64,000 bases of DNA from Lachnospiraceae bacterium. GTDB taxonomy: Bacteria; Bacillota; Clostridia; Lachnospirales; Lachnospiraceae. Positions 17,444 through 26,720 of the stretch are shown in pieces. Under the pieces are notes generated by a model. That model worked only from the letters and a program-made list of their open reading frames with translations. It was not told the origin of the DNA and did not search any database. The stretch is taken from contig SVEG01000005.1 of assembly GCA_015057505.1 (NCBI GenBank), forward strand, positions 62,001-126,000, read 5' to 3'. The translations under genes were made by a program, and so were the position numbers. Position 1 is the first letter of the stretch; every line of letters starts with the position of its first letter.

Positions 17444-18990
17444 CTTGCCAGTCTCTCCTTAATCTCTTCATAATTCAAACGATACTTATCAACAAGCGTA
17501 CTTGCGTGGCCTATGCCTTCTGCAGGCTTACGCTCTATCTTGTAGGTTCTGGTCTTGCCGTCGTCCGCAATTCCTGCCACAAGACTTGCAATCTGCTCCG
17601 TCTCCCTTGCAAGCTCCTGAATATGCGTTACATAAATACCGTAATAGTCATCCTCAATAAAATGCTTAATAACATGACTTCCCATCACATACGCATCATA
17701 CGAAGCAGCCGTTGTAAAAAGCTCATTAAGAACAATAAAACATCTTTCATGCTCACTTTCCATCATCGGTTTAAGACGCTTAAGTTCTTCTTTGAGCTTA
17801 CCTGCACCCGTGTCAAGACTTTCCTCTACCTCAAAGTGTGTCATGATATCATTAAAAATCGGAACAGTAACCTTGCCTGCAGGTGCTTCAAGTCCAAGCA
17901 TAGAAAAATATACTATCTGTCCTATACCTCTTGCAAGGGTGGTCTTGCCGCCCTGGTTAGGTCCGGTGATAACAAGAAATCTCTCCTTATCCCTGTAATC
18001 AAGTGAATTGGGCACTACCGGCTTACCTTCATATGCATTTTTACATGCAAGTGCAAGGTCATATGCTTCACAAACTGCAAATTCTTCATTACCCTTATCA
18101 CTTATTGACGGTGTACAGAACTTAAGATTATATTTTTCAAGTTTCCTTCTGAACAACACAAAAGAAATATAAAACTGCATCTCATCTTCAAGCTTAACAA
18201 GTACTTCATCAAGGAAGTTATTATATCTGTTGCCAAATTCATCAAGTTCCTTAAATACCTCAGGATGTTCCTTCATAAGAACCTGTATAATCTTATCCTC
18301 AACTCTCGCAATACGGAGTGCTCCCGCAAGCGGTGAAGAAAATGCTCTGCTCAAACTTGTCTTTCTCTTGCTCTCGTCATATAAAAGTTCATCTATCTTA
18401 TCTATATAGCTGGTATCATTTTTCTTAGGTGCAATCTTTATGGAATGTCGCTCAAATTCAATCTCGAACTCAAGTGATAACATCTTATCCGCAAGACTTT
18501 TGGTCTTCTCTGTGAATTCAATAAATGCCTCATCATTAACCTTGGTTGTAAGATATTCACGTAGTTCATTCATACCTCTCGAAGTAAGTTCGCATTCCTT
18601 AAGACTCTTCTCAAGTTCTACGACTGCAAGAATATACATATACGCCGCGTCAATTTTCCAGCGTTTGGACTGAACGGGATGTTCAGCCTTCTCAGAATAT
18701 GTACGATAAGTTCTGGCTCTTAAAAGCCCGTAAGAAAACTCATTAGCCGCCTCAAAAACCTTCTCATTATAAAAATCCTTAAGAACTTCCTGTCTGTAAT
18801 AAATATCAGCCTTATTATCTGCTAATGTATAATAATATTTCTTCAAATCATATTCCGGACATGTGTTCCTTATCATGTCCACAATCTGCACCAAATTCAA
18901 ATCATTAAAATAAAGCGGTGTTCCCAAAAAATCCGTCTCGCTTTGCTTTAACTTAAAACCATTTTCACCGAGTATACTTATAAAACCCAT
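17440..18990 (-). CDS. MutS-domain ATPase, first of a tandem pair
   Basis: The protein (about 516 residues) starts MGFISILGENGFKL. It has a long helical N-terminal region and a C-terminal MutS-type ATPase domain with Walker A TGPNQGGKTTLARG (about 343-356) and Walker B FIVLNELFTTA, again with Asn for the usual Asp. A conserved THIQELA segment resembles the MutS THFHEL region. No mismatch-binding or Smr domain is apparent. The ATG at 18990 has GGAGGG 4-5 bases upstream; a more distal start 12 codons earlier lacks a site. It overlaps the next paralogue by four bases (ATGA), so equal amounts are likely made. A good promoter lies 80-110 bases upstream. Confidence 0.8.
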   Translation of the reverse strand: MGFISILGENGFKLKQSETDFLGTPLYFNDLNLVQIVDMIRNTCPEYDLKKYYYTLADNKADIYYRQEVLKDFYNEKVFEAANEFSYGLLRARTYRTYSEKAEHPVQSKRWKIDAAYMYILAVVELEKSLKECELTSRGMNELREYLTTKVNDEAFIEFTEKTKSLADKMLSLEFEIEFERHSIKIAPKKNDTSYIDKIDELLYDESKRKTSLSRAFSSPLAGALRIARVEDKIIQVLMKEHPEVFKELDEFGNRYNNFLDEVLVKLEDEMQFYISFVLFRRKLEKYNLKFCTPSISDKGNEEFAVCEAYDLALACKNAYEGKPVVPNSLDYRDKERFLVITGPNQGGKTTLARGIGQIVYFSMLGLEAPAGKVTVPIFNDIMTHFEVEESLDTGAGKLKEELKRLKPMMESEHERCFIVLNELFTTAASYDAYVMGSHVIKHFIEDDYYGIYVTHIQELARETEQIASLVAGIADDGKTRTYKIERKPAEGIGHASTLVDKYRLNYEEIKERLAR

Positions 18991-19034
18991 TTTCCCTCCA
19001 AAAAAATCCTTTATTATTTTGTACAATTTCCTGA

Positions 19035-19110
19035 CATAATAAAATGCCTGAAAACAGCACCATACTATTTAAGATTATAGTATTTTAAGCACTTGTTTTC
19101 AAGCATTTAA
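19035..19110 (-). promoter_or_regulatory. Promoter embedded in an inverted repeat upstream of the MutS-like pair
   Basis: On the minus strand TTGAAA (19097-19102) and TATAAT (19074-19079) are 17 bases apart. The same stretch forms a nested inverted repeat: outer arms AAATGC-x-TGAAAACA and TGTTTTCA-x-GCATTT, inner arms ATACTAT and ATAGTAT. The dyad could be a terminator for the EamA gene just upstream, an operator or both. Confidence 0.65.
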
Positions 19111-19145
19111 CACTCGTCATATTACACAAAAATTACGTTTTTTTA

Positions 19146-20087
19146 CTATGCAGTTTTCTTTTTAAACATATCAGCCGGAAGTTGTGCAAGTATAATCGCT
19201 ATAAACATGAGAACACAACCCATACCCTCTGCAAGCGATAATGTCTCTTTAAGAATTGCCCAACCCGCAAGCACCGAGAACACCGACTCAAATGACATAA
19301 GAAGTGATGCTATCGTCGGATTGAAATCCTTCTGTCCCACCACCTGCAAGGTATATGCAACACCGGAGGACAACACACCTGTATAAAGAATCGGAAGCCA
19401 TGCACTTAAAATCGCCTGTATCTGCGGATTCTCAAATATAAACATGAATACACCTGACACAAGACCACTTACCGCAAATTGAATACAAGACAGCTTAACA
19501 CCGTCGGCATCCTTAACAAAATGGTCAACACACAGGATATGTAACGTAAAGAGTATTGCACAGGCAAACACAAGAAGTTCTCCCGTACCGATACTTAAAT
19601 CGTCTTTATTAATACACAAAAGCCCAAGTCCTATTACTGCAATAACTACGCTTATCCACACAACGAACGATGCGCGTTTCTTTAAGAAAATACTGAACAC
19701 CGGCACAAGCACAATATAAAACGCAGTAATAAATCCCGCCTTACCTGCAGTTGTATATTTAAGACCTATCTGCTGAAGATTAGTCGCTGCGCAAAGAACC
19801 AACCCGCACACCGCGCCACCAATCCAGGGCATCTTGTTCTTCTTTGTACCCTGAAGTTCATCAAGTGTCACCGTACCTGCCGTAGGCGTCTCCTGTTTAT
19901 TCTTCCTGTCCATGATATAAATCACGGGAAGTAATGTAAGTGCACCGATTAGAAATCGTACACAATTAATTGTAAATGCATCTACAACTTTTATTGCTTC
20001 GCTTTGTGCCACAAATGCAACGCCCCAGATAAATGCTGCCAAAAGAAGCATTCCTGACTTCTGAAGCTGTTTTTTTCTACTAATCAT
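19146..20087 (-). CDS. EamA/DMT-family transporter
   Basis: This 313-residue protein has ten hydrophobic helices arranged as two EamA repeats, with the motifs LLLAAFIWGVAFVAQ at the start and LLMSFESVFSVLAGWAILKE in the second half. The drug/metabolite transporter superfamily exports amino acids, drugs or metabolites. A basic, Thr-rich insertion (about residues 60-85) separates helices 2 and 3. A weak AGG site precedes the ATG. It is separated by an inverted-repeat spacer from the amino acid ABC transporter upstream. Substrate is unknown. Confidence 0.9.
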   Translation of the reverse strand: MISRKKQLQKSGMLLLAAFIWGVAFVAQSEAIKVVDAFTINCVRFLIGALTLLPVIYIMDRKNKQETPTAGTVTLDELQGTKKNKMPWIGGAVCGLVLCAATNLQQIGLKYTTAGKAGFITAFYIVLVPVFSIFLKKRASFVVWISVVIAVIGLGLLCINKDDLSIGTGELLVFACAILFTLHILCVDHFVKDADGVKLSCIQFAVSGLVSGVFMFIFENPQIQAILSAWLPILYTGVLSSGVAYTLQVVGQKDFNPTIASLLMSFESVFSVLAGWAILKETLSLAEGMGCVLMFIAIILAQLPADMFKKKTA

Positions 20088-20103
20088 TATCCTATACCTT
20101 TCA

Positions 20104-20277
20104 AAATGGAGATTGCAAAATTAAATTGAAAAGATGATTATAATCCGACTGTACGCATTTCCGAGACATGTGTCTAAATTATGGCGGACTTTAGTCCGAC
20201 ATAAATGGACGCATGTAACGAGGAATAAGCGAACAAAGGATATAATCATCTTGAAATTCAATTTTGCAATTCCATTT
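20104..20277. repeat. 174-base intergenic inverted-repeat element
   Basis: Arms of about 40 bases at 20104-20145 and 20237-20277 are complementary with a few mismatches and one-base gaps. Shared cores are ATTGCAAAATT and AAGATGATTATA. The centre holds two further hairpins, AGACA-TG-TGTCT and GCGGACT-TT-AGTCCG. It exactly fills the space between the GlnQ-type ATPase stop and the EamA start. No protein is encoded. It may be a small foldback mobile element or a structured 3' untranslated RNA. Confidence 0.75.
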
Positions 20278-20278
20278 A

Positions 20279-21022
20279 TTATAATACTTTCGCAAGAAAG
20301 CTCTTAAGACGTTCACTCTGCGGATTATCAAAAATCTCTGCAGGATTACCCTCTTCCACAATCTTGCCGCTATCCATAAATATTACACGGCTTGCCACTT
20401 CTCTTGCGAAGCCCATCTCATGCGTTACCACAATCATTGTCATGCCTTCTCTTGCAAGATTTTTCATAACTTCAAGAACTTCTCCTACCATCTCGGGGTC
20501 GAGTGCTGAAGTCGGCTCATCAAAAAGCATAACATCCGGATTCATACAAAGCGCCCTTACAATCGCAATACGCTGTTTCTGTCCGCCGGATAACTGGCTC
20601 GGATAAGCATTTGCCCTGTCGGCAAGTCCTACTCTCTCAAGAAGCTCCATAGCTGTCTTCTCAGCCTCTTCCTTTGTCTTACCAAGAAGCTTGATGGGTG
20701 CAAGCGTCATATTCTTAAGAATTGTCATGTTAGGGAACAGATTAAAATGCTGGAACACCATTCCCATCTTCTGACGATGTTTATTAATATCATTCTTACG
20801 GTCGGTAATATCCGTACCTTCAAACACAATCTCTCCACCGGTAGGGTTTTCAAGAAGATTGAGCGAACGGAGAAACGTTGATTTACCGCTTCCCGAAGGA
20901 CCGATAACAACTACCACCTCGCCTCTGTTAATATCTACAGATACCCCGTCAAGGGCTTTGATTGCGCCGCCTTTGAAATACATCTGCAAATCATTGACAC
21001 TGATTAAAACATTATCTTTCAC
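20279..21022 (-). CDS. Polar amino acid ABC transporter ATP-binding protein (set 2)
   Basis: The 247-residue ATPase has Walker [13 protein letters not shown], signature LSGGQKQR, Walker [13 protein letters not shown] and H-loop VTHEMGFA, all canonical. The match is to the GlnQ/ArtP/HisP group of polar amino acid importers. The first codon is GTG at 21022, overlapping the permease gene by 11 bases; an AGGAG site lies 11 bases before it, a little far. It completes the order binding protein, permease, ATPase that is repeated twice here. Confidence 0.93.
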   Translation of the reverse strand: MKDNVLISVNDLQMYFKGGAIKALDGVSVDINRGEVVVVIGPSGSGKSTFLRSLNLLENPTGGEIVFEGTDITDRKNDINKHRQKMGMVFQHFNLFPNMTILKNMTLAPIKLLGKTKEEAEKTAMELLERVGLADRANAYPSQLSGGQKQRIAIVRALCMNPDVMLFDEPTSALDPEMVGEVLEVMKNLAREGMTMIVVTHEMGFAREVASRVIFMDSGKIVEEGNPAEIFDNPQSERLKSFLAKVL

Positions 21023-21740
21023 TTTGACGAAGTCTCCTTTCTAACTTGCGAAGCAGGAATGTAAAAAACATTACCAACGCCAAGTAAATTAATGCAACTG
21101 CCATAAGAGGCATGAACGCACTGAAGGTTCTTCCTCTGATGATGTCGCCCGCCTTGGTCAAATCCTTAAGAGCAACATAACCGCCGACCGACGTTTCCTT
21201 AAGGAGTACGATAAACTCATTAACGAGTGTCGGAAGCACATTCTTAATTACCTGCGGAATAATGATATAAATCATAGTCTGCACATAATTAAAACCAAGA
21301 GAACGTCCCGCCTCAAACTGACCTTCGTCAATAGACATGATACCACCTCTGAAAATCTCGGCAACATATGCTCCCGAATTAACACCGAATGCAATTACCG
21401 CAACAAACACGCTGTTAGTTGAAGTTGCAAATATAATAAAATAAGCAATCAACAACTGTACAACAACAGGTGTTCCTCTTATAACCGTAAGATACACACG
21501 ACAAAAGAAATCAAGAATCGCAAAAACATAGTATGCAAATCCTTTACGCATAGTACTCTTATTCTTGTCAAAGGAAGAACGAATCATCGCAACCACAACA
21601 CCGATTAAAACACCGATGATAAGAGCAAAGAAAGTAACCTCAAGAGTTACTCCAAGCCCCTTAAGAAGTGATTTCCAACGATTGTCCTCTATAAAGTTCA
21701 ATATAAAATCTGCTTTAAAATCTGCAAACCATTCAGCCAA
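21012..21740 (-). CDS. Polar amino acid ABC transporter permease (set 2)
   Basis: The protein (about 242 residues) is a His/Glu/Gln-type permease: N-terminal [20 protein letters not shown], several membrane helices, and the EAA-type loop [21 protein letters not shown] that contacts the ATPase. A TTG at 21740 is preferred as start because AAGGAGAG lies 7 bases upstream and the predicted N terminus then matches the family. A start 14 codons earlier, also TTG, has no visible ribosome binding site. It overlaps the ATPase gene by 11 bases. Confidence 0.88.
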   Translation of the reverse strand: MAEWFADFKADFILNFIEDNRWKSLLKGLGVTLEVTFFALIIGVLIGVVVAMIRSSFDKNKSTMRKGFAYYVFAILDFFCRVYLTVIRGTPVVVQLLIAYFIIFATSTNSVFVAVIAFGVNSGAYVAEIFRGGIMSIDEGQFEAGRSLGFNYVQTMIYIIIPQVIKNVLPTLVNEFIVLLKETSVGGYVALKDLTKAGDIIRGRTFSAFMPLMAVALIYLALVMFFTFLLRKLERRLRQSER

Positions 21741-21791
21741 AACAATTCTCTCCTTTGCCGGTTTTCCGTCAAACTCAATCAAAAAAACTTA

Positions 21792-22574
21792 TTAGTTTGT
21801 TCCGATATACTTATTGATGATTTCATCAATCTTGCCGTTCTTCTGGAACTTATCGATTGCCGCATTAATCTTGTTAAGCAAATCTTCATTCTCTTTTGAA
21901 ACGCAGATAGCATAATCCTCTACTGCATACTCAGCCTCAAGAATCTTAAGACCTTCATTAGCAGCAACAAACGCCTTAGCCGGCTCATTATCAATGATTA
22001 CACAGTCAACCTTGCCTGTTACAAGTGCCTGAACGGCGTCAGCACCCTTGTTGTAACGGAATACTACTTCTTTACCGTTATCGTTTCCGTCTTCATCTCT
22101 CTCAAAATTGCTTGTTGAGAAGATATCGCCTGTTGTATCCTGCTGAACACCAATCTTTAAATCAGCCTTAGCTGCCATATCATCGGGAGATGTAATCTCT
22201 GAACCTTCTTTAACGATAACTACCTGAATACCTGTAGCATATGTAGTTGAGAAGTTAACGCTTTTAAGACGATCTTCTGTAACTGTCATACCTGCCATAC
22301 CGAAATCAAACTTACCTGTCTCAACACCTGCAACGATTGAACCAAACTCGATACTCTCAATCTTAAGCTTCATACCGAGTTCGTCAGCAATAAGTGCTGC
22401 GATTTCAGCGTCGATACCAACAATCTTCTCGCCTTCCCAATACTCATAGGGAGGGAACTCTGCATTAGTAGCCATTGTAAGTACATTCTCTTCTTTTCCG
22501 CCACATCCTACAAAACCTGTCATCATGGCAAGAGCCATAACAACTGCAAGACCTAATGATACTATCTTTTTCAT
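21792..22574 (-). CDS. Amino acid ABC transporter substrate-binding lipoprotein (set 2)
   Basis: The 260-residue protein has a lipoprotein signal with lipobox GFVGC (Cys about residue 24), followed by a type II periplasmic-binding fold: ATNAEFPPYEYWEGEKIVGIDAEIAALIADELG near the N terminus and the GMTVTEDR segment typical of solute-binding proteins family 3. It captures a polar amino acid outside the membrane and delivers it to the permease 51 bases downstream. Glycine-rich lipobox and AGAGAG ribosome binding site support the start. The ligand is not determined; glutamine, cystine or a basic amino acid are all possible. Confidence 0.92.
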   Translation of the reverse strand: MKKIVSLGLAVVMALAMMTGFVGCGGKEENVLTMATNAEFPPYEYWEGEKIVGIDAEIAALIADELGMKLKIESIEFGSIVAGVETGKFDFGMAGMTVTEDRLKSVNFSTTYATGIQVVIVKEGSEITSPDDMAAKADLKIGVQQDTTGDIFSTSNFERDEDGNDNGKEVVFRYNKGADAVQALVTGKVDCVIIDNEPAKAFVAANEGLKILEAEYAVEDYAICVSKENEDLLNKINAAIDKFQKNGKIDEIINKYIGTN

Positions 22575-22633
22575 AATAATCTCTCTTCTTTCTATAATTC
22601 TTTATATTTATATTCGAGAAAGCCCGCGCTTCC

Positions 22634-23470
22634 TTAAATATCTTCCTGTGCATACTCCGAATCTAAAGCCTTGCTTAAAAATGCCTTAAGTGCTTCACTC
22701 TTCGGATTCTCAAATACTTCCTTCGGGTCTCCCATTTCCTCGATTACACCGTTAGCCATGAAGATAACCCTGTCGGAAACATTCTTTGCAAATTCCATCT
22801 CATGTGTTACTACAATCATTGTACGGTCACTTGATTTAAGACCTCTGATTACATTAAGTACTTCACCGGTAAGCTCGGGGTCAAGTGCCGAGGTCGGCTC
22901 ATCAAAGCACAAAATATCAGGCGTCATTGCAAGTGCTCTCGCAATCGCGACACGCTGCTGCTGTCCGCCCGAAAGCTGATACGGATAAGCATCCGCCTTT
23001 TCCTCAAGACCTACTCTTCGTAAAAGTTCAAGCGCATGTGTATCAATCTCTGCCTCTGAAGCCTTAAGCTCCTTGCGATACTCACCGTTTGTCATTGATT
23101 TTTTTAATTCTTTAAGTCGTTCCTTATTCGCAAGCTTCGCCGCCAGAGTAACATTACCTATAACTGTATACTGCGGGAAAAGATTAAAGGACTGGAAAAC
23201 AAGTCCAAAATGAAGTCTGTTCTTCCTGATTGCCGCTTCGCTTGTATTTTCTTTGGACTCAGCATCAAAAATCACTTTATCATTTACAATAATCTGTCCT
23301 TCATCAGGTCTCTCAAGGAAATTAAGGCAACGCAGAAGTGTTGTCTTACCACTTCCCGACGAACCGATAATCGCCAAAACCTCACCCTTCTCCAAGGTAA
23401 AGTCAATTCCATCAAGGACGCAAACATCGCGAAAACATTTATGTATATTCTTTACTTCTAATATCGCCAT
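22634..23470 (-). CDS. Polar amino acid ABC transporter ATP-binding protein (set 1)
   Basis: This 278-residue ATPase has Walker A GSSGSGKTTLLR, signature LSGGQQQR, Walker [13 protein letters not shown] and H-loop VTHEMEFA. It is about 30 residues longer than its set 2 counterpart because of an insertion (about residues 100-130, with LANKERLKELKKSMTNGEY) between the Q-loop and the signature. It acts with the permease encoded 3 bases upstream. An AGGAG site precedes the ATG. Set 2 begins 59 bases downstream, so both transporters may share a transcript. Confidence 0.93.
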   Translation of the reverse strand: MAILEVKNIHKCFRDVCVLDGIDFTLEKGEVLAIIGSSGSGKTTLLRCLNFLERPDEGQIIVNDKVIFDAESKENTSEAAIRKNRLHFGLVFQSFNLFPQYTVIGNVTLAAKLANKERLKELKKSMTNGEYRKELKASEAEIDTHALELLRRVGLEEKADAYPYQLSGGQQQRVAIARALAMTPDILCFDEPTSALDPELTGEVLNVIRGLKSSDRTMIVVTHEMEFAKNVSDRVIFMANGVIEEMGDPKEVFENPKSEALKAFLSKALDSEYAQEDI

Positions 23471-23473
23471 ATG

Positions 23474-24154
23474 CTAACTCCTAAACCGGCTGAGCCTTTT
23501 CTCTATGTATCCGAAAAGCAACGTCAAAAGTGTATTAAATACAAGGTAAAATACACCTGTATAGAACAACGGCCAAATAATATTCTTCAAGGTTAAAATC
23601 TCATATGCGCAGAACAAAATCTCCATAACCGATACTGTTCTTGCGAGCGCAGTATCTTTAACAAGCGTAATTGTCTCATTACTGATAGGCGCAAGAATAT
23701 TCTTGATAACCTGTAAAAGAATTACCTTGAAAAAGATCTGTCTTTTGGTCATGCCGAGAACTTGTCCGGCTTCATACTGTCCTTTGGGAATATTAATTAT
23801 ACCGCCTCTGTAAATCTCTGAAAAATAGCATGAATAATTAATAACAAAAGCTGCCAGGGCTCCGCAAAAATATGCAGTCGGAACACTTCCGCCGAATATC
23901 GGCCATCTTGTAATGGGTGCTCCGAATGCAATTCCCGGCAAATATACAACTATCATAAGCTGTAACAAAAGCGGTGTACCTCTAATGATATACACAAATC
24001 CTTTTGTAAACCACTTAAGTGGCGCAAACTTACTCATCGAACCAAAACAGAAAACAAGGCCGAGAGGTAATGATAATGCCAGCGTAAGTCCAAACAGTAA
24101 TAATGTTAATTTAAATCCGTCTAATAATTGTAAAGTAGCATCAAGTAAACTCAT
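23474..24154 (-). CDS. Polar amino acid ABC transporter permease (set 1)
   Basis: The 226-residue membrane protein has helices at about 10-35, 50-75, 90-115 and 185-215, and the coupling loop EAGQVLGMTKRQIFFKVILLQ. It is of the His/Glu/Gln permease family. It follows the set 1 binding protein by 6 bases and precedes the ATPase by 3 bases. The ribosome binding site is weak, suggesting translational coupling to the upstream gene. Confidence 0.92.
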   Translation of the reverse strand: MSLLDATLQLLDGFKLTLLLFGLTLALSLPLGLVFCFGSMSKFAPLKWFTKGFVYIIRGTPLLLQLMIVVYLPGIAFGAPITRWPIFGGSVPTAYFCGALAAFVINYSCYFSEIYRGGIINIPKGQYEAGQVLGMTKRQIFFKVILLQVIKNILAPISNETITLVKDTALARTVSVMEILFCAYEILTLKNIIWPLFYTGVFYLVFNTLLTLLFGYIEKRLSRFRS

Positions 24155-24160
24155 ATCTTA

Positions 24161-24961
24161 TTATTTAACAGCTTCGTTAAAAAGCTCTGTCTTATCGTAT
24201 TTTTCTGCAATCTTAGCCAATGTACCATCAGCAATAAGCTCATCAATAATCTTATTAACCTTCTCTGTCATATCGCTTCCTACGCGGAAACCGATAGCAT
24301 ACATCTCATCTTCAAGTTCAATACTTTCAACAATCATGAAATCAGCATAATCGCCCTGTCCTACTGTTGCTGATGCCATAGTATAGTCGATTACAATTGC
24401 ATCATAGTTACCTGCAAGAAGTCCGAGAAGTGCTGTCTGCTGTGTATCAGAACCTGTATAAGATGCATCTTTAAGTTTCTCTTCCGATGTAATGGCTGTC
24501 TCGCCTGCTGAACCGCTCTCTGCACTGATTAATGCAGAAGCCAAAGATTCAAGTGTTGTATACTTGCTCTCATTTTTCTTATTGATAACAACACACTGTT
24601 TGTTTAACAAATATGTCTGTGTAAAGTCCATATCTGCTTTTCTCTCTTCCGTAACTGTAAGACCGTTCCAAATACAGTCAATGTTCTTAGCCTTAAGCTC
24701 TGTCTCTTTAGCCTTCCAATCAATAATCTGGAACTTAGGCTCAACATCAAGTTTCTCACATACTGCGTTAGCAAACTCAGTATCAAAACCGATTAAGTTG
24801 TTGTTCTCATCATAGTAATTCATCGGCTCGTAAATTGTGATACCGATAACCATCTTGCCGTTGTCTGTTATGTACTTATAGTCGCTGTCTGAGTTACTAC
24901 AGCCAACAAAAAGCGCCATACACATAGCTGCAACAAGTAAAATACTGATAAATTTCTTCAT
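24161..24961 (-). CDS. Amino acid ABC transporter substrate-binding lipoprotein (set 1)
   Basis: The protein (about 266 residues) starts MKKFISILLVAAMCMALFVG with a lipobox ending in GCS. It is a family 3 solute-binding protein: KMVIGITIYEPMNYYDENN, NLIGFDTEFANAVCEKL and WNGLTVTEERK are typical. The ATG at 24961 has GAGGTGG 5 bases upstream; the longer alternative 11 codons earlier lacks a site and would spoil the signal peptide. It begins set 1 (binding protein, permease, ATPase), 47 bases downstream of the sodium symporter gene. No terminator was seen between them. Confidence 0.92.
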   Translation of the reverse strand: MKKFISILLVAAMCMALFVGCSNSDSDYKYITDNGKMVIGITIYEPMNYYDENNNLIGFDTEFANAVCEKLDVEPKFQIIDWKAKETELKAKNIDCIWNGLTVTEERKADMDFTQTYLLNKQCVVINKKNESKYTTLESLASALISAESGSAGETAITSEEKLKDASYTGSDTQQTALLGLLAGNYDAIVIDYTMASATVGQGDYADFMIVESIELEDEMYAIGFRVGSDMTEKVNKIIDELIADGTLAKIAEKYDKTELFNEAVK

Positions 24962-25008
24962 AATATCCACCTCTTTATTTATTTTAAAAACCAATTTTTA
25001 GTATACCA

Positions 25009-26529
25009 TTAATTCTCTTCTTCGGCAAGAGCCTTCTCCTGCTCTTCCTGAATATCCTCAAAGAAAGAAATCATGGGCTTGATATCCTCTTTGTTCTTCT
25101 TAAGACGTCTCTTAATATAGTTGTTGGTGATTGCCATAACTGTTCCGGAAAGTGTAACAACACCGATTAAGTTCGGGATTGCCATAAGACCGTTAAATGT
25201 ATCTGACAAATCAATCATAAGATCCGCACTGAGTGCTGTTCCGAGTGCAACAATACCGATAAAGATAAACTTATATACGATTGTTGACTTAGTACCGAAA
25301 AGATACTCCCAAGCCTTTGTTCCGTAGTAGCTCCAACCAAGAACTGTTGAAAGAGCAAACAATGTAACTGCAATAGCAATAAAGATACCACCGAATGTAC
25401 CGAAGCTCTGTGTAAATGCTTCTGTAGCAAGACCAAGCTTTGTAGCACCGCTTATTGATGCACCTGTCTCCAAATCAACAATACCTGTTGTAAGAACAAC
25501 GAGTGCTGTAAGTGTACAAACTACGATTGTATCAACAAATACTTCGAAAATACCCCAAAGACCCTGTGTAACAGGCTCCTTTACATTAGATGCGGAGTGA
25601 ACCATAACTGATGAACCAAGACCTGCTTCGTTAGAGAATACTCCTCTCTTAAAGCCCCATGTAATGGCCTGCATGATAACATATCCGCCAACGCCGCCTG
25701 CTGCAGCCTTTGTATTAAATGCACCCTTAAAGATTGCCGCAAATGCCGGACCAACCATATCGATATGCATACATACAATTACAATTGCACCTATAATATA
25801 GAAAATCGCCATGAAAGGTACGATTCTTTCGTTAGTACGTGCAATTCTCTTAAGACCTCCGAGAATAACAAGTGCCACGATAATCATTACAACGATTGCT
25901 ATAATCCATACATCAAGCTTCTCATTACCTGTAAATGAAACAACATTAAGTACACTTTCACGAATTGATGCAACCTGTCCCATATTACCGATACCAAAAG
26001 ATGCAAGCAATGTAAAGATTGAGAATAATACTGCAAGTACCTTACCGATTGTCTTACATCCCTTCTTAGAACCAAGACCGTCTCTTAAGTAGTACATTGC
26101 ACCACCGCACCATTCTCCGTCCTTGTTACGTCTTCTGAAAAAGATACCGAGAACGTTCTCTGAATAGTTGGTCATCATACCTACGATTGCTGCAATCCAC
26201 ATCCAGAATACCGCACCGGGACCACCCATTGTAATCGCATATGCGATACCAGCGATATTACCTGTTCCGATTGTCGCTGAAAGAGCTGTACAAAGAGCCT
26301 GGAACTGAGATATAGAATTCTTATCCTTGCTCTTTAAAATATCCTTCTTGCAGAAAAGTCCACCGATTGTCTCTTTGATCATATGACCAAAACGTGTGAA
26401 CTGAAATCCTTTTGTAAGGATTGTCATGAGAATACCTGTACCGATTAACAAAATAAGTGCAGGAATGCCCCACACAACATTGTTAACGGCACTGTTAACA
26501 TCTGTTACTACCTGAATAAATTTGTCCAT
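25009..26529 (-). CDS. Sodium:alanine/glycine symporter (AGCS family)
   Basis: The protein (about 506 residues) starts MDKFIQVVTDVNSAVNNVVWG and has about eleven membrane helices. AGCS landmarks include SQFQALCTALSATIGTGNIAGIA and a GVFSNEAGLGSS segment. It imports alanine or glycine with sodium. The ATG at 26529 is certain despite an open frame running 58 codons further upstream, because that extension is the translated sequence of a glycine riboswitch. The riboswitch implies that the substrate or its metabolic context is glycine. The C-terminal tail is highly charged and cytoplasmic. Confidence 0.95.
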   Translation of the reverse strand: MDKFIQVVTDVNSAVNNVVWGIPALILLIGTGILMTILTKGFQFTRFGHMIKETIGGLFCKKDILKSKDKNSISQFQALCTALSATIGTGNIAGIAYAITMGGPGAVFWMWIAAIVGMMTNYSENVLGIFFRRRNKDGEWCGGAMYYLRDGLGSKKGCKTIGKVLAVLFSIFTLLASFGIGNMGQVASIRESVLNVVSFTGNEKLDVWIIAIVVMIIVALVILGGLKRIARTNERIVPFMAIFYIIGAIVIVCMHIDMVGPAFAAIFKGAFNTKAAAGGVGGYVIMQAITWGFKRGVFSNEAGLGSSVMVHSASNVKEPVTQGLWGIFEVFVDTIVVCTLTALVVLTTGIVDLETGASISGATKLGLATEAFTQSFGTFGGIFIAIAVTLFALSTVLGWSYYGTKAWEYLFGTKSTIVYKFIFIGIVALGTALSADLMIDLSDTFNGLMAIPNLIGVVTLSGTVMAITNNYIKRRLKKNKEDIKPMISFFEDIQEEQEKALAEEEN

Positions 26530-26544
26530 TTTTTCTTCCTTTCC

Positions 26545-26680
26545 GTCCTTTTGCCTGAGAGATTTCAGCTTATTAAGCTGTTGCACCTTCGGCACCGCCA
26601 TCGCGGTTTCTCCGGAGTGCCATCCGTATACAGTCCTCTGTGATAACCACAACCTGAGAGTTTTACTCCTTCGGAGACAT
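26545..26680 (-). ncRNA. Glycine riboswitch (gcvT motif)
   Basis: On the minus strand the 3' aptamer (about 26545-26619) shows the conserved elements CCGGAGA, GCCGAAGGTGCAA and TCTCTCAGGCAAAAGGAC in order. A preceding copy (about 26633-26680) retains CCGAAGGAGTAAAACTCTCAGG and GAGGACTG but has no clear 5' GGAGAG arm, so it looks degenerate. It ends about 15 bases before the start codon of a sodium:alanine/glycine symporter. No terminator hairpin separates the aptamer from the gene, so control may act at translation; on or off mode is not shown. Confidence 0.92.
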
Positions 26681-26720
26681 GTATAATTTGTCATTTCCTG
26701 CATACTTCACGCGACACAAT

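Noticed and set aside
26530-26703. N-terminal extension of the symporter
   Set aside because: It is the in-frame translation of the glycine riboswitch; the true ATG at 26529 has its own ribosome binding site.
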